From the NCBI GenBank assembly GCA_963971285.1, contig OZ020254.1:5580001-5644000 (forward strand): 64,000 nucleotides of DNA. The letters are read 5' to 3'. The position numbers and the translations under genes were made by a program. Positions 10,218-21,936 of the stretch are shown here, in pieces (within the stretch, counting starts at the first letter, position 1; every line of letters begins with the position of its first letter). Origin of the DNA: Astropecten irregularis (lineage: Eukaryota; Echinodermata; Asteroidea; Paxillosida; Astropectinidae). Under the pieces are notes generated by a model. The model was not told the DNA's origin and made no database searches. It saw only the letters and a program-made list of their open reading frames with translations.

Positions 10218-13200
10218 TTACTCGGTGTAAGAGTTTGCAATATCTCCGAGTGTCTCCACTTCCCTGGAGCCCTGTTTGGAGAGGTCATTACTAAGTTGCC
10301 AGATCATGACGACCCCGTCAGCGTCCCCCGTGGCCAATGTAGGCTTCCTGTCGGGGGAAAAAAGGATTGACAACTCATCAAGATTCATAGCAAAGTAACA
10401 GGGCATTGCTTGACATCTCAGAGGCAGAGTCCTTGTATTTCTGTATAAAAACCTTTCTTTTACAGTCGCTTTCCCTAAACTGGTTACTTTCAGGTAGTCT
10501 GTTAGTTTTGCCCCACATATTGCATCACAAATCCTAACACTGTTTTAAATTACTCTAAGCCCAAACTTTGAAAACTGATCTCATACTGCCCAAGTGGACT
10601 TACGTGCTGTTGAACTCCAAAGCGTACACGGCACTCTTCTTGGGGCTTGCCCCCAGCGTGTGCACCGGGTTGATACGACTCGTCTTCAAATCATAGATCA
10701 GGAGCTTGCCCTCCCCTGACGCCACGGCAAAGACCAGCGGGCGCACCGGGGACCAACGGGCGCAGAAGAGGAACCCAGCAGCTGGTTCCAGTGAGATGAT
10801 ATTTCTGGACTGTTGAGAAGCAATTAGATTCAGGAAAGGAGAGTTTAAAATTCACTGAAGAGATAATCGGGTACAAATCCTGATTTCATCCCGGATTACC
10901 ACGATATTGCAATGTGATCATCCCTGGATTATAATGGCTATGATGAGGTTTTTAGTGTAATTACCTCTAGCATGCTGTAAATTCTAGCTGCTGAGTCCAT
11001 ACCACAGGTTAGGAAGAGGTTGCGATGATAGCTGGAACAGTCGATGGAGTGAACTGGGCCATGATGGGGGTGGAATGCGAAGACCACCGGGGAATGTAAA
11101 GGCACTGAACGCAACAGCTCACCTGGACACCAGTGAAACCAAAAGTCAAATTGTACAACTCAAGGATATACATTCTCAACTAATCAGATTACCAACGAAT
11201 GTTAGACTCTGTCGATCTTTACATCATTTAACTCGCAGACCATGATCAGTCAAACCACACGAGCAGAGAGTATTTTCCTGCAACAACAACTTTTTTTTTA
11301 CAGATTGTATTCTATTGGCTTCAATTATGTTGTCTGTTGTTAGTGAATGAGAATGTAATGTTGGCAGTGTAATTTTGTTTGTCTGTTTTCGTGTTAATTC
11401 CGTCCCAAGATTCAGGTGGATTTGTCCGTCATACTGAGATGGCAACGTCTATTGACAAACATAACAACAACAATACAATACACACTCACTTGTTGGAACT
11501 GGATCTGTGGAATTCATGGAACATTTGAAGATGCCTCCTGACTCCGAACCGATCACAAATTGACTCTGATCATCGGAGGAGTAGGAGATACAGTTCACTA
11601 CAATGAGATAACAAAGAAATAACAAAAATGTCAGCACTATACCAGCAGATTAATGGTCGTACCATTGGCCAAGAAAGAATGTTCATGGACTGTTAATCAT
11701 GACAGCATTTTGCCACTGTGGCCATCCTAGCAGAATCTGGTCAATTCAACTGGTGGGCCAATTTCACAGCTTAGCACAAAATTTGCTAACCGTGAAATTT
11801 CTGTCTCAATAAAAACAGGATTAACAACCAAATTACCATGAGTTAAGTATCACTTGTGATTGTTCTTTGGCTGTTGTTCGTGAATATCAAGAGCAAGACA
11901 TATGTGGTAAGCAATTTTTTGTGCTTAACAGCTCCATGAAATTTGCCCCTATACTGTACCATGAAGTACACGGTGTCAATCTGTCAAAAACGGAGCTTTT
12001 TCGTTTCTAGAAACACTGGAGGACCGCAGAGACTCACCTCCCATCTCTCCTTCTCCTTTGGCCCTGGGTCGCCCTAGCATAGCGGGCAGGCTACTGGCTA
12101 AGAGCAAGAATCCCTCAGTGAGTTCTAGAGCTCCCTTCCTGGCATTGACCCTCCACACCAAGACCTGTCCATCACTGCTGACACTCACAATCTGACAAAT
12201 CAAATCAAAGGACAGTTTATAACAAATGGTTATTCATATGATACACATATATCTTGAATATACCGCATAGCATTGTGGAGAAACACCTCTTTATCATGTA
12301 AACAGCACATCCCAAGGGATGATTTTATTAACATTTAGTACCCAATTTTCCGAGGCACAAAAGTTTGATTCTACAATTTAAGCCAATGGAAATTGGACAG
12401 CATTTCTGGAATATTATAAAAAGAAAAACCCAAAACAATTAGATTATCCTTAACCAAAGTCCAGATAACTCAAATGTAAGAAATTTGTGAAGCCAGAATA
12501 AACTGGAAATGCACTGAATCAAAAGATTTCCACTGAGTATGGATTAAACATGAATTCTGAGAGGAAAAGGAGTAACTAGACTTACCTTGTATTTCTTGGG
12601 CTTGTCCGGGTCTTTGAGCCACATGACCTCTGACACCGGCTCCCTGTGTGAGTCATCCCCTATGCCGGAGGTTGCTAGGAGACCGTCATCTTCCCGATTC
12701 AGATCCCAAAGTAAGACCTCTCCTAAACATTGTACAGAAACAAAAAATTCAATCAACAAATAAATCACAGCTTTGTGGGTTTTTTTTCATTGTTAGAGGG
12801 AACTCTGATAGGCACAAGGCACATTTTATGAAGGTGCACACTTGGGGCCTGTTTGTCTAACACACAGGATCCCAGATATGGGTATCCACGTCCTATGCAG
12901 GGTACGTTAAAATGGGATCCGAAACCGCTGGATTCGTGATCTTGTGCGTTAAACAAACAGGCCCTTGGATTCTCAAATATGGGATCTAGCACTCTTACCG
13001 TTGAAGTTACCACCAACTATTGCAGAGGGTTTCTCCGGATGATAAGCTATGCACATCAAGCAACTCTGTTGGTAAACAAAAATAAACAGCAATGATTCAG
13101 AACTGGCCTCATCAGAAAGGCCTTTTGACTGGGCCAAGATTAACAAACACATACTTGGGAACTTGATTTTGTAAAACCAGAGAAATATCTTTCAAACTTA

Positions 13201-16109
13201 CACTGATATCTACTACAGTGTCTGCTTTCTCTGTGTTGACAGATTGTAGGCTTACATTCCACACACACAACGATCCCTGTGCAAAAAGCAAAATCAAATA
13301 CACAACCTTAATAAAGGTCTGAAGTTAAAATTGATGACTGCTTATATAAGCTGATTTATGATTTATCTTGAATCATGTCATTTCAGTAAATGTGTTTATA
13401 AGCACATTACATCACAGGAACAAAGAAATACCATACCAATAACTATGGTCAAATTTTATGTTGATCCTGGTTTTTTGTCCAGACTAAAATGTTGACAAAA
13501 ACAAGCAGGAAGTATATGGTACAAAACTATGACTTACATTATACAAAATCAGCGAAGCAGCTTGGCTCTCATAGCTGATTTTCTGTTCCATAAAAATGGA
13601 CGTTGTAGCCTAACAGTGCTTGCAGCTACGACTGTGGCTGCTTATGTCTATGTCTTTAATAGTGCAGATAGATATATACTGTTGCCCCATAGCAACAGCC
13701 AAAGTCAACAATTCATCAGATCCAGCCAAAGTTTCCAACCCACCCTGTGAGTGCACCAATCCTGGTGGTCCATTCTGCCATAGGCTACTGCTATTGTGGA
13801 GCCTGTGCAGTTCCAGGCTAAGTCTGTGCAGTTGAACTCTCCTTCCAGCGGCACATGGGTGAGTTGTCGTTTGCAGGTCACAGCTTCGGTTTCCTCCTCC
13901 CAGTCAACATCGTAACCTGCGACACGGACAAACAAATAAATTGGCAAGACATTCTGTGGTTTTAGACATTTTGTTGTCAAGCATGCTTGCTGCAAGTATG
14001 GAAATTCACTGGATGCCAGGAGCGAAGTTACTCTGAGGCAGCTGTTCAAAATTTTCCCTGATTTCGGTCTCAGTTTTCATTTCAAAGGTAAACGTCAGGG
14101 AAAAGTCAGTTTACCACACAATAATGATCCTAGAATCTTGGAACTTTGTGGGTAAGATTGCGGTGAGAGAGAGGACCTTACCATCAAATGCATGGCTTCT
14201 TGAATTACGATCAAGCTGGTGACAGATATCCGGTGTTACCCTGGTGATGAAGTCGGTCAAAGCCTACAAAGACAAAAACCAATTTAGACCAATTTAGACC
14301 CAATACATCATCTGACTGATGTAGCGTTTTGCCCTCAGTCTGCCAACCGAATGCTAGTCCAGCGTGGCAATCTTGGGCACATTTTTACACATCTCTACCC
14401 TTTGTATTTAATGATTCAAGTATTTATCTGTAATTCCGTGAATGATCATCAATATGTATGAAGTATTTGCAAAAAGTTGTACTGGGTACTCATTTTCAAA
14501 ACTGTGCAAAATCAAAAATTGGTGAGAAATAGTAGATTACCTGTGAGTTATCTTGAGCGAGCTCAAATGCCTTCTCTTTCTGCGGCTCGGTCTGAATCTG
14601 CAAGGAATGGTCAAGATTTGGACATGTTAGATTGGTTACTACCTATACTCATGGCACTATGTGCATAAACATGATGAACTGTGAAGATCACCAGCAATCA
14701 ACAACTATTACAAGTTAAATTTCAAGATTTCATGCGGTATGTGAGTGGTTTCATAGCTTCTGATCTTGCTGATTGGCATGCAAGCAATGATAATTAATAA
14801 TTGACAATTTGGCACACCACCATCATGTGGCTGGAAAGCTCAGTTGATCAGCATTGCAATTGTATTCTTGGGGTCGCAGGTTTGAATCCTGTTCCAGTAA
14901 ATTATTCTTTCATTTATTTGTTAATCTTTCAATGGCAAGAAAAATCTCAACACTTTTAGCAATGAACTGGCAAAATTTATGTCAACATTCTTCAGCTGCA
15001 TTCCATGTGCAAATGGTACAATTATGACAATATTATTGATGGCCACAAGATACGAGAATCTAGAAGTAAAGTACCTTTGCATTAGACCTGAATGACGTTT
15101 GGGCTTCAGTATTGTTGGTCAAAACTTCACTGGTCTGAGAACCACTGGACTTCAAAGATCTATGTGTAATGAATCAAATAAAAAGGATGGGAAAGAATAC
15201 AAATTAAAGTGCTGACTCCATTCCAATGGTTTTGTATGAATTTGGAAATGTTAGTTTCTTCCATTTGCCATCCTTTGCAATTGTATACAAATTACAACAA
15301 TTAATATTAGTACATAGCACAAAATGCACACATTCACAGCTTTTAAAAAAGGGCTCGATAATGACAAAGTCGGCTTACACTGAAATCATTTTAATATTCA
15401 TGATTTATTGCGGTACCCGCTGCGATATTGGATTCGATTCACCCTGCTGACCCCAGCTAGCTCGGTGGCCTAGTGGTATGGCATCTGCACTAGTAAACAG
15501 GAGGTTGTGGGTTCGAATCCCACCTGGGCCGGCATGTGATTTTTTTTCATGTGCACTCACAACAAGCACTGACTAACTAACTGATCGAGTGCTCATCCAA
15601 AGTCGGTGAAGGGCAAGCCTACTTTGCATAATATTGAGTTAGTTTACTGTAGAAGCCACGTCTGAAAATAATCCTTGTGGACTAAAACTACGTTAGACCC
15701 AGTAACTGGGGCGCTCATGAACTCCCCTTTTTGAGTTTTGGGGTTGACGGCGCTAGCGCTGAACTCCCTTTTTTTTACTTTTAGGGTTGACGGTCGGTCT
15801 AGCCGCGCCGTCAACCCCAAAAGTAAAAAAAGGGAGTTCAGCGCCCCAGTTACTGGGTCTAGACTAAAACATACTAACTGTTATAACCCCCTGTAGGCCC
15901 TAACAAAAACTAAACAAAACTTTTAAGTTCTAATGTTAGGCACTGTCAGAGTACGTGTTAGAGTGAAAAATAGCCGGAGGGAATAAAATTAATCGAACGG
16001 GCCAATTTAACTTTTAAAAGCAAATCACAGTTCCCGACAGGCCAGCATACCTTTCACGTTTCCAACATGACCTGAACTCGACCCCGTCTAAAACCTCATC
16101 CGAAAACAT
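10218..16109 (-). CDS. DYNC2I2: Cytoplasmic dynein-2 intermediate chain 2 (WDR34)
   Basis: This is a WD40 intermediate chain of the dynein-2 motor for retrograde intraflagellar transport. The thirteen exons on the minus strand are 16109-16051, 15159-15075, 14597-14541, 14263-14182, 13916-13744, 13276-13202, 13065-12999, 12722-12586, 12191-12038, 11597-11490, 11122-10965, 10809-10604 and 10347-10218. All junctions keep frame and give 496 residues (human 536). Diagnostic stretches are SHAFDG before the propeller, VAYGRMDHQDW, GEVLLWDL, VSVSSDGQVLVWRV, HRNLFLTCGMDS, ARWSPVRPLVFAVASGEG and the C-terminal GDADGVVMIWQLSND, all at the positions seen in vertebrate WDR34. The N-terminal ~110 residues are the poorly conserved light-chain-binding part. 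Introns hold SINE and MITE copies. Confidence 0.93.
11756..11950. mobile_element. MITE family D (GGGCCAATTTCA..GCTTAGCACAAA ends)
   Basis: The left GGGCCAATTTCACAGCTTAG and right TTTTTTGTGCTTAACAGCTC..TGAAATTTGCCCC ends pair. Interior TTTCTGTCT..AAAAACAGGATTAACAA and CACTTGTGATTGTTCTTTGG match 57800-58033 and 59241-59479. It lies in DYNC2I2 intron 9. Confidence 0.6.
12846..12963. mobile_element. MITE family E with 5-bp target duplication (CTTGG)
   Basis: It is 118 bp with terminal inverted repeats GGCCTGTTTGT / ACAAACAGGCC. CTTGG flanks both sides (12841-12845 and 12964-12968). Interior GGATCC repeats and CCTATGCAGGGTACG match the other two copies. It lies in DYNC2I2 intron 7. Confidence 0.78.
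14763..14940 (+). mobile_element. tRNA-derived SINE, family 1
   Basis: An A-box-like AGCTCAGTTGATCAG and B-box-like GCAGGTTTGAATCC are followed by a CCAGTAAATT..TTTC..TCTTTCAATGG tail. It shares its head context (ATAATTGACAATT.GG) and tail with copies at 28590, 35272 and 54290. It sits in DYNC2I2 intron 2. Confidence 0.5.
15455..15688 (+). mobile_element. tRNA-derived SINE, family 2, ending at a nested palindrome
   Basis: It has A-box TGGCCTAGTGG and B-box GGTTCGAATCCC in a tRNA-like head (about 15463-15533). The acceptor arms do not pair, so this is not a working tRNA gene. The body runs to about 15688, where a palindromic element begins; the sequence resumes with GACTAAAAC at 15862. Confidence 0.5.
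15689..15861. mobile_element. Palindromic element with TAGACCCAGTAACTGGGGCGCT ends
   Basis: The ends TAGACCCAGTAACTGGGG and CCCCAGTTACTGGGTCTA are inverted. The inside also contains GAACTCCC.TTTTT and GGGGTTGACGG in direct and inverted copies. GACTAAAAC flanks both sides (15680-15688 and 15862-15870), a candidate 9-bp target duplication. Fragments recur near 16540-16580, 40232-40310 and 61840-61870. Confidence 0.62.
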
Positions 16110-16253
16110 CTTGGAAACCTCAATTAAGGACAGAAAAGAGTGAACATTTATGGACGTAACTAATGACAACAATTTCGATCACCCCGCCGTCAACTGGAAA
16201 ATGGAATGGTATGTGTCAATCAGGTACGCCAATAGAGGGCGCTTTCAGCGTAA

Positions 16254-16297
16254 TTTTCAAGATGGCGGCGCCCATGGTTGTGGATCCGGATCGTTGA
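16254..16297 (+). promoter_or_regulatory. YY1-like motif and candidate TRNT1 5' UTR exon
   Basis: TTCAAGATGGCGGCGCCCATGG is a strong AAGATGGCGGC match. Its ATG opens an 11-codon upstream reading frame, and a possible donor (ttga|gtaact) is at 16298. The acceptor at 17053 would join it to the TRNT1 first coding exon. The motif is also about 150 bp upstream of the DYNC2I2 start, so it could serve either gene. Confidence 0.35.
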
Positions 16298-16681
16298 GTA
16301 ACTAGCAATTTCATTGATTTCCTTTCGTCAGGGAAGTACTAAGTAGTGAAGAGATAAGGGAAAGTTTTTCGGAAGTGTTATTTTCGTCTGGTTGGTAAGT
16401 CCGGTGATATTGTTTGCTTGAAACTTTGTCAGATCAGTGTCACTTGACAAACTCAGCTCAGTGACAGTGTCACTGCATGATAAGTGCATGGCCGGCCATG
16501 GATGGTCATCAGTCAAATTGTCAGTGTCGGATAATATTATAATGAGCTCCCCTTTTTAAAGTTTGGGGGTCGACGGTCAGTTATTCGAGGAAAGAATTCC
16601 ACAGATGACCATAATTTGTGCACAACTTGAACTCTATCAATGGAACCAACAGAGGGCGTTAGAGAAAAATGGCTGCCGCTG

Positions 16682-16853
16682 TATAGGGCTCCGCGCTCGA
16701 GCTATTTATAGAATACGCCCTTTGTTATCGACAGCTATAGTTACCCGGATGTTCGGACAAACACCACAACATTTACGTGTAAGTTAATGGGGCCACGTGC
16801 GATTTGTTTGTCCGAACTTCTGAATGTGACGCCACGAGCGCGGAGCCCTATTG
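16682..16853. mobile_element. Inverted-repeat element upstream of TRNT1
   Basis: ATAGGGCTCCGCGCTCG (about 16683) is inverted as CGAGCGCGGAGCCCTAT (about 16836). An inner pair GTTCGGACAAAC / GTTTGTCCGAAC (about 16752 and 16805) also matches. A CACGTG E-box lies between the inner arms. Confidence 0.55.
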
Positions 16854-17094
16854 GAAGTGTACAATTTGTAGCTAAAAAAAAACCTGACATTGTAAAAGTA
16901 CTCACTTTTCAGATATGCTACCCAAGTTTTCCACACCTGAGATTGAAGTTCACCATAATTTGGGAAACAATTCCACTGACGGCCATTACAGAACAGGGTT
17001 ATTTTCCTCCAAGAGGAATAAACTGTTTGTGCCTTGTTTATTATTTCAAACAGATTGTAAAAACCCCCTGAGTTGATAGCACAGAGACAAACAA

Positions 17095-20000
17095 ATGCTG
17101 TCTTCTGCTCTCCGGCCATTTAGGAGTATTCTCCAGCGAGCCATTCATCCCAAACCCCTCCCACTGAGATCACCACAGACGTTACCCGCCTTTGCCGCAA
17201 GGCTGGCCAGCACCATTGGAAACAACATGAAGCTAGATACCCCCGAGTTCCATGCCATCTTCACTCCAGAACTCAGACAGCTGGCGGAAATCTTCAAGCA
17301 GCACAGCTATGAATTGAGGATTGCCGGGGGTGCTGTCAGGGACCTTCTCATGGGGGTAGGTAGTAGGTAATATGAAGTCAGGGGAGTGATTTATCAGGAT
17401 TTTTTTGTGATCAAAATTTCCGCAATTTTGTATCGATTTTCAGCCTGATTTTGTGTGTTTTAGCCCAATTTTACGCTATTTTTCAGAATTGTTTTTATTA
17501 CTTTGAGGATTTTTCCTGAAAAGCTAATCACACCCCTGCTAAGTACCTTAGTTACAATTAGGTCCATGTTACCATGCCAGACCAAGGGTTATGATGATTG
17601 TAACTAGAAGTATTGCTAATACACTTATAACTTAGTACAGTTCATGACATATGTCATTGGTTTGTTTTGTACCTGGTAGGTCCTTCAGCGACTATACTGG
17701 AAGTTAAAGTTGATGAAGTTGATTAACTTTTCATTTATACAATCGACTTTTGGATCGGGATACATATTTTTATAAATAAAAATCAGTTGTAAGTGCTGGG
17801 TAAGTGAGTGAAAATATGAGTGATTTTGCTGCCAGAACCTTTGAGAGAACATACAGAGTCTTGTAGATTTTTCTTGGGATCTTCTGTCTGCAGAAGCAGC
17901 CTCAGGATATTGACTTTGCCACCACAGCCACGCCAGCCGAGATGAAGGACATGTTCGACCAGGAAGGCATCCGCATGCTGAACACCAAGGGCGAGAAGCA
18001 TGGCACTGTCACAGCTCGGCTGAACAACAAGGAGAACTTTGAGGTGACCACTCTCAGGGTGGATCGGGTGACGGACGGCCGACATGCTGAGGTGGAGTTC
18101 ACTAAAGACTGGAGGACAGACGCAGAGAGAAGGGACCTCACCATCAATTCCATGTTTCTTGGTAATGAAAATCTCCACATTATCCAAAATGTAATACTTA
18201 AGTCCTTGCAAAGTATTTACAAATAATTCAGAATTGTCATATTTTTCTGCTGGAGTGATGTTTATCCTCATTGAGCATCCATGGACACCTAAAAGCAGAT
18301 AAAAGGTTTGCAGTGTTGGGAAAAGTTCAAAGGTAAGCTCTGGTGGGATGCCACTAACTGACCACGACTATTTGAGTTGGTACCTGGAGTACTTAGTAAG
18401 TAGGAGAAGTTCCATGAATTTATCCTCTTGGTTCCTCAGGAGAGCAGTGTGCACCCTGCACAGTTCTTACAAGCAGAAGGAAGACTCCTTATTAGGATTT
18501 GTTTAAACTCTCATTTTGACCCTGCTACTACTTTTGCCCAGCTCTGGACGGGACGCTGATTGACTTTTTCCATGGCAAAGAGGACCTGGAGCGACGCCAC
18601 GTAGCATTTGTGGGGGACGCCACTGCCCGAATTCAAGAGGACTACCTTAGAATCTTGAGATATTTCAGGTGAGCACAGTGTGCAGGTATGGGAAGTAAAA
18701 ACCATGGCATCATTGAAATGGTTGAGTGGACACTCACTCAAACTCATGGTCTAAGCTGGAATGTTTTTTTACCTCTTTCCCCCGGTCTCAGATTCTATGG
18801 ACGTACAGCCGTTGAGCCTAATGCCCACTGCCCCAAAACGCTGCAAGCCATTCGGGATAATGGCGGGGGGCTTACTGGAATATCCGGGGAACGCATCTGG
18901 ATGGAGCTGAAGAAGATCGTGACTGGGAATCACGCAGCCAGCCTGATGGAGTGCATGCATGATCTACAACTCACACAGCATATGGGTATAAAATGACAAC
19001 CAAATCTGCATGTTTTCAAATATGACGCTTCTCGATCTTTATACATATACCTGTAAATCTGGTAATCTTAAAGTACTCTCAGTTTTGCTATACTCTTATC
19101 TTTAATATGTGGAAACCACAGGTGTCATATTACTCCTGTAATGCTGTTTTCTGGCTCACATTCCAGCAAGAATATCATGTCAGCTTTTGGTTCTGGGAAT
19201 TTTCCCACACCTTTTCTGTAATTACCAGATTCCCACTCTAACTCATTCTTGCCATATCACATAATATGCATAAATTGGTGATGTCTAGCTTTGGAACAAT
19301 CCGGTGCTTAGATGCCATTCTGATCTACTGTAAACAATACTTCTGTGCTATGGACTGCTACTTAGTGCTATAATTATTCATATTGCATTCATGAAATGAT
19401 TCCAGGCCTGCCCGTGGAGACCAACATCACAAATTTCCGCCGTGTTTGGGAAAGGTCCAAATCCCTGGATCCAAAGCCCGTGACCCTGCTGGTCTCCTTG
19501 CTGCGGAACGATATGGAGGTCCAACAGTTTGAAGCTCGTCTCAAGATATCAGCTGATGAGAGAAAGTTGGCGCTCTTTGTGATCGCTGAGAGAGGGGATA
19601 AGGATCACCCCAATAGTCCACTCAAGCCATATCAGGATATTGTTGTTACGGTAAGAGACATATCAAATTTGGTCTTGTGATTTATTTTTATCAGTTTCTG
19701 CATTAAAGTCTTGTTTATCTATCAGTATGCAATTTTTACTTTGTAAATGTTTTCCTTTGTTATAACTTGTCATTTGTGGAGTGAAGTCAATTCTTACTTC
19801 ATGCTGCAGAGCAAATTATGACATCAGAAATGTTCAACACTTGAACTTTGTCTGATCCAACTTGCATGTAATAACACACTCGTGAATGTTTGAGCTCATT
19901 TGGCCATCCGAGTCACAAAAAAAGCAGCCAAAAACAAACTGATTTACTTTCTTCACATAAAGCATGGAAAGTAAAATCACTGTGATGCAGACTTTTTGTT

Positions 20001-20525
20001 CAGACCTTTTCTGTAAAAAGAATGAAATTTCAAGCACAAATATTTCAATGAATTTTTATTACCAATAACACTTCATGTTCCTTGGTCTAAAAATAAACTG
20101 AACGATAGGGCATTTGCCGTTGCAGGACCAAGTTTGTGAAATTCTTTGCCACACCAGTTGAAGAGAATCACAGGTGAAAATGAGTTTGTGCAATAAAGAC
20201 ACATCTCTTCAATAAATCTTACAATTAATTATGAAGTACTTGTCCTCTCCGACAGCTTCAAGGGAAAGAGAAGAATGTTCTTTCCTACACCCAGGAGGTC
20301 TTGAAGTACCGAGGGGAAGCAGAGCTCTACAAAAAGCTGACCGCGTGGGAGATTCCCAAGTTCCCTGTCTCTGGTAAAGACCTTATCTCCGCCGGTGTGC
20401 CTAAGGGGCGGGGCTTTGGGGAGTTCTTGGAGCAGCTGAAGGAGGCGTGGATGGTTAGTGACTTCACGATGACCAGGGAGGAGTTACTGAGGAAGGTATC
20501 TCAGATGCTAGAGGAGGATAGGTGA
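17095..20525 (+). CDS. TRNT1: CCA-adding tRNA nucleotidyltransferase, mitochondrial/cytosolic
   Basis: This enzyme adds and repairs the 3'-CCA of tRNAs from CTP and ATP. The exons are 17095-17355, 17894-18161, 18542-18668, 18792-18985, 19406-19650 and 20256-20525; the joined frame gives 454 residues (human 434). Class II nucleotidyltransferase motifs are present: GGAVRD at residues 78-83, metal-binding DID at 92-94, ERRDLTIN at 165-172, [11 protein letters not shown] at 209-219, and GISGERIW in the neck. The first ~40 residues are basic and lack acids, as in a mitochondrial targeting peptide. The internal [10 protein letters not shown] (Met45) aligns with the human cytosolic start region, so two products are possible. 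AATAAA is at 20923. Intron 5 and the other introns show no gene. Confidence 0.95.
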
Positions 20526-21936
20526 TACCCATTGACATAGTAGACTGTGGCCAGGTTCAGTCCTGTGACCCTGATCATTGGACTGTACGTCTTTGGCCAT
20601 GTGACATTGATGTGACTGAAGGGAGGTACCAAGAGACAGTACTGTTGAGATGGATTTACACATCATGAATGTACATGTAGTGGACTCATTTTATGTTATA
20701 CGTATGGCAAAAGCATGTTTCATTCCCAATATCAAGCACTTTGCTTAATCCAACAAAACATAGCGTCTCCTACCACAAAATGTCGTAACTTTCATAGCTC
20801 AGATAAAAAAAAGCCAGAGTCTGTAAAAGTAAATTGTACTGGACTATAAAAACGAGTCTAGGCCATTCTTCAAGATGCTTTTGATTATATTTTATTTTAA
20901 GAATCTTCAAAGGCACTTGGCAAATAAATGGAATGAACATTATCTCTAACAAAGCCTTCATGAACAATTGACTATGTACAATATTTGCAATACCGGTATA
21001 TACATGTATATGTATGCATTACTTTCTTGTAAACTTAATGGTAATATCATACTTTGGTAGCATACCGAAACAGAAATTTTCACAGATTTATCTACAACTT
21101 ACAGGGTATAAAGATGGTGATGGTAGAAACATACTGTTAACATTTTTCTGCCTGAAATGCTGTATTTATCCAGAAAAAGAGTAAAACAAATTACCAAAAA
21201 CAATTTTGACAACGATGACAAGATTTAAGACATGTTTTCTCAAAAAGTGGGCACCGTATGGGACCGATATTTTTGCAGATGACTGTTATTGTGTTTTCAT
21301 TGATACCGAAGGCCTATTTGTTGCCCATGAATCTGCATTTCTTTGACAAAACCAAAGTATGAAATTACCTTTAAGTGACAGGTGCTGGATCTACTCTGCA
21401 AGACAGTGTCTCAAATATAGCAAGTCTGACAGTTTAAACTCTTCAAATAAGTAGAGGCCTAGAGGGGCATAAATTCAAATCTAATCTTGATTTGAAGCTT
21501 GACAACTTTGATAACTGAAGTTTGTTTAGTGTTTTGGCTGAAGTTGCTAACCACTGTACTTTTTAGCATGTTGAATTGTGAATGTCAATTTGTACTGCTG
21601 TTGTGTCAAAGTTGTATGGCATCCTATTATGTCACACAAAATATAAAACAGCTTGCCTGGACACACAGTAAAGTTTCACATTTACAAGTATTAGTATGCT
21701 CTTCAGAAATCTTTCTTTAGAAAACTATTTTGACAAAGTCAAACATTGTTTTATTTACAGTGGTAATTTTCCAGTTGTATTTAAGAAAATTGTCATTACT
21801 CTGTGAAAAGACCAATAAACCAATTTTCTTTTAAATGCGAGAACTATCTACACCCATTTTTATGTATCAAGACTTGTATTATGAAAGACTCATTTCGTTA
21901 TGGGCAGATCCTTGAGGTTCTTCAGCACGTCTCATT
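20526..21936. other. TRNT1-TMEM128 convergent intergenic region
   Basis: It contains the 3' ends of both genes (AATAAA at 20923 on plus; TTTATT at 21750 as a minus-strand signal) and one full family A MITE (21036-21374). I see nothing else recognisable. Confidence 0.5.
21036..21374 (-). mobile_element. MITE family A, near full-length copy (reverse orientation)
   Basis: The ends GGTAATATCATACTTTGGT and CAAAGTATGAAATTACCTTT are inverted. The interior, on the minus strand, carries the family blocks TTTCTGGATAAATACA, ATCATCTGCAAAAAT and GATTCATGGGCAAC. Confidence 0.65.

Larger units (their letters stand above)
16110..17094. other. DYNC2I2-TRNT1 divergent intergenic region
   Basis: It contains a YY1-like motif (16254-16275), a fragment related to the TAGACCC element (16540-16580), an inverted-repeat element (16682-16853) and a 3' splice site (..tttcaaacag, ending at 17053) just before the TRNT1 start. 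The two genes are head-to-head, so this is the likely shared promoter region. Confidence 0.55.

Noticed and set aside
15463-15535. Possible tRNA gene with GGTTCGAATCCC box
   Set aside because: The acceptor arms do not pair and the sequence continues into a SINE-like body.
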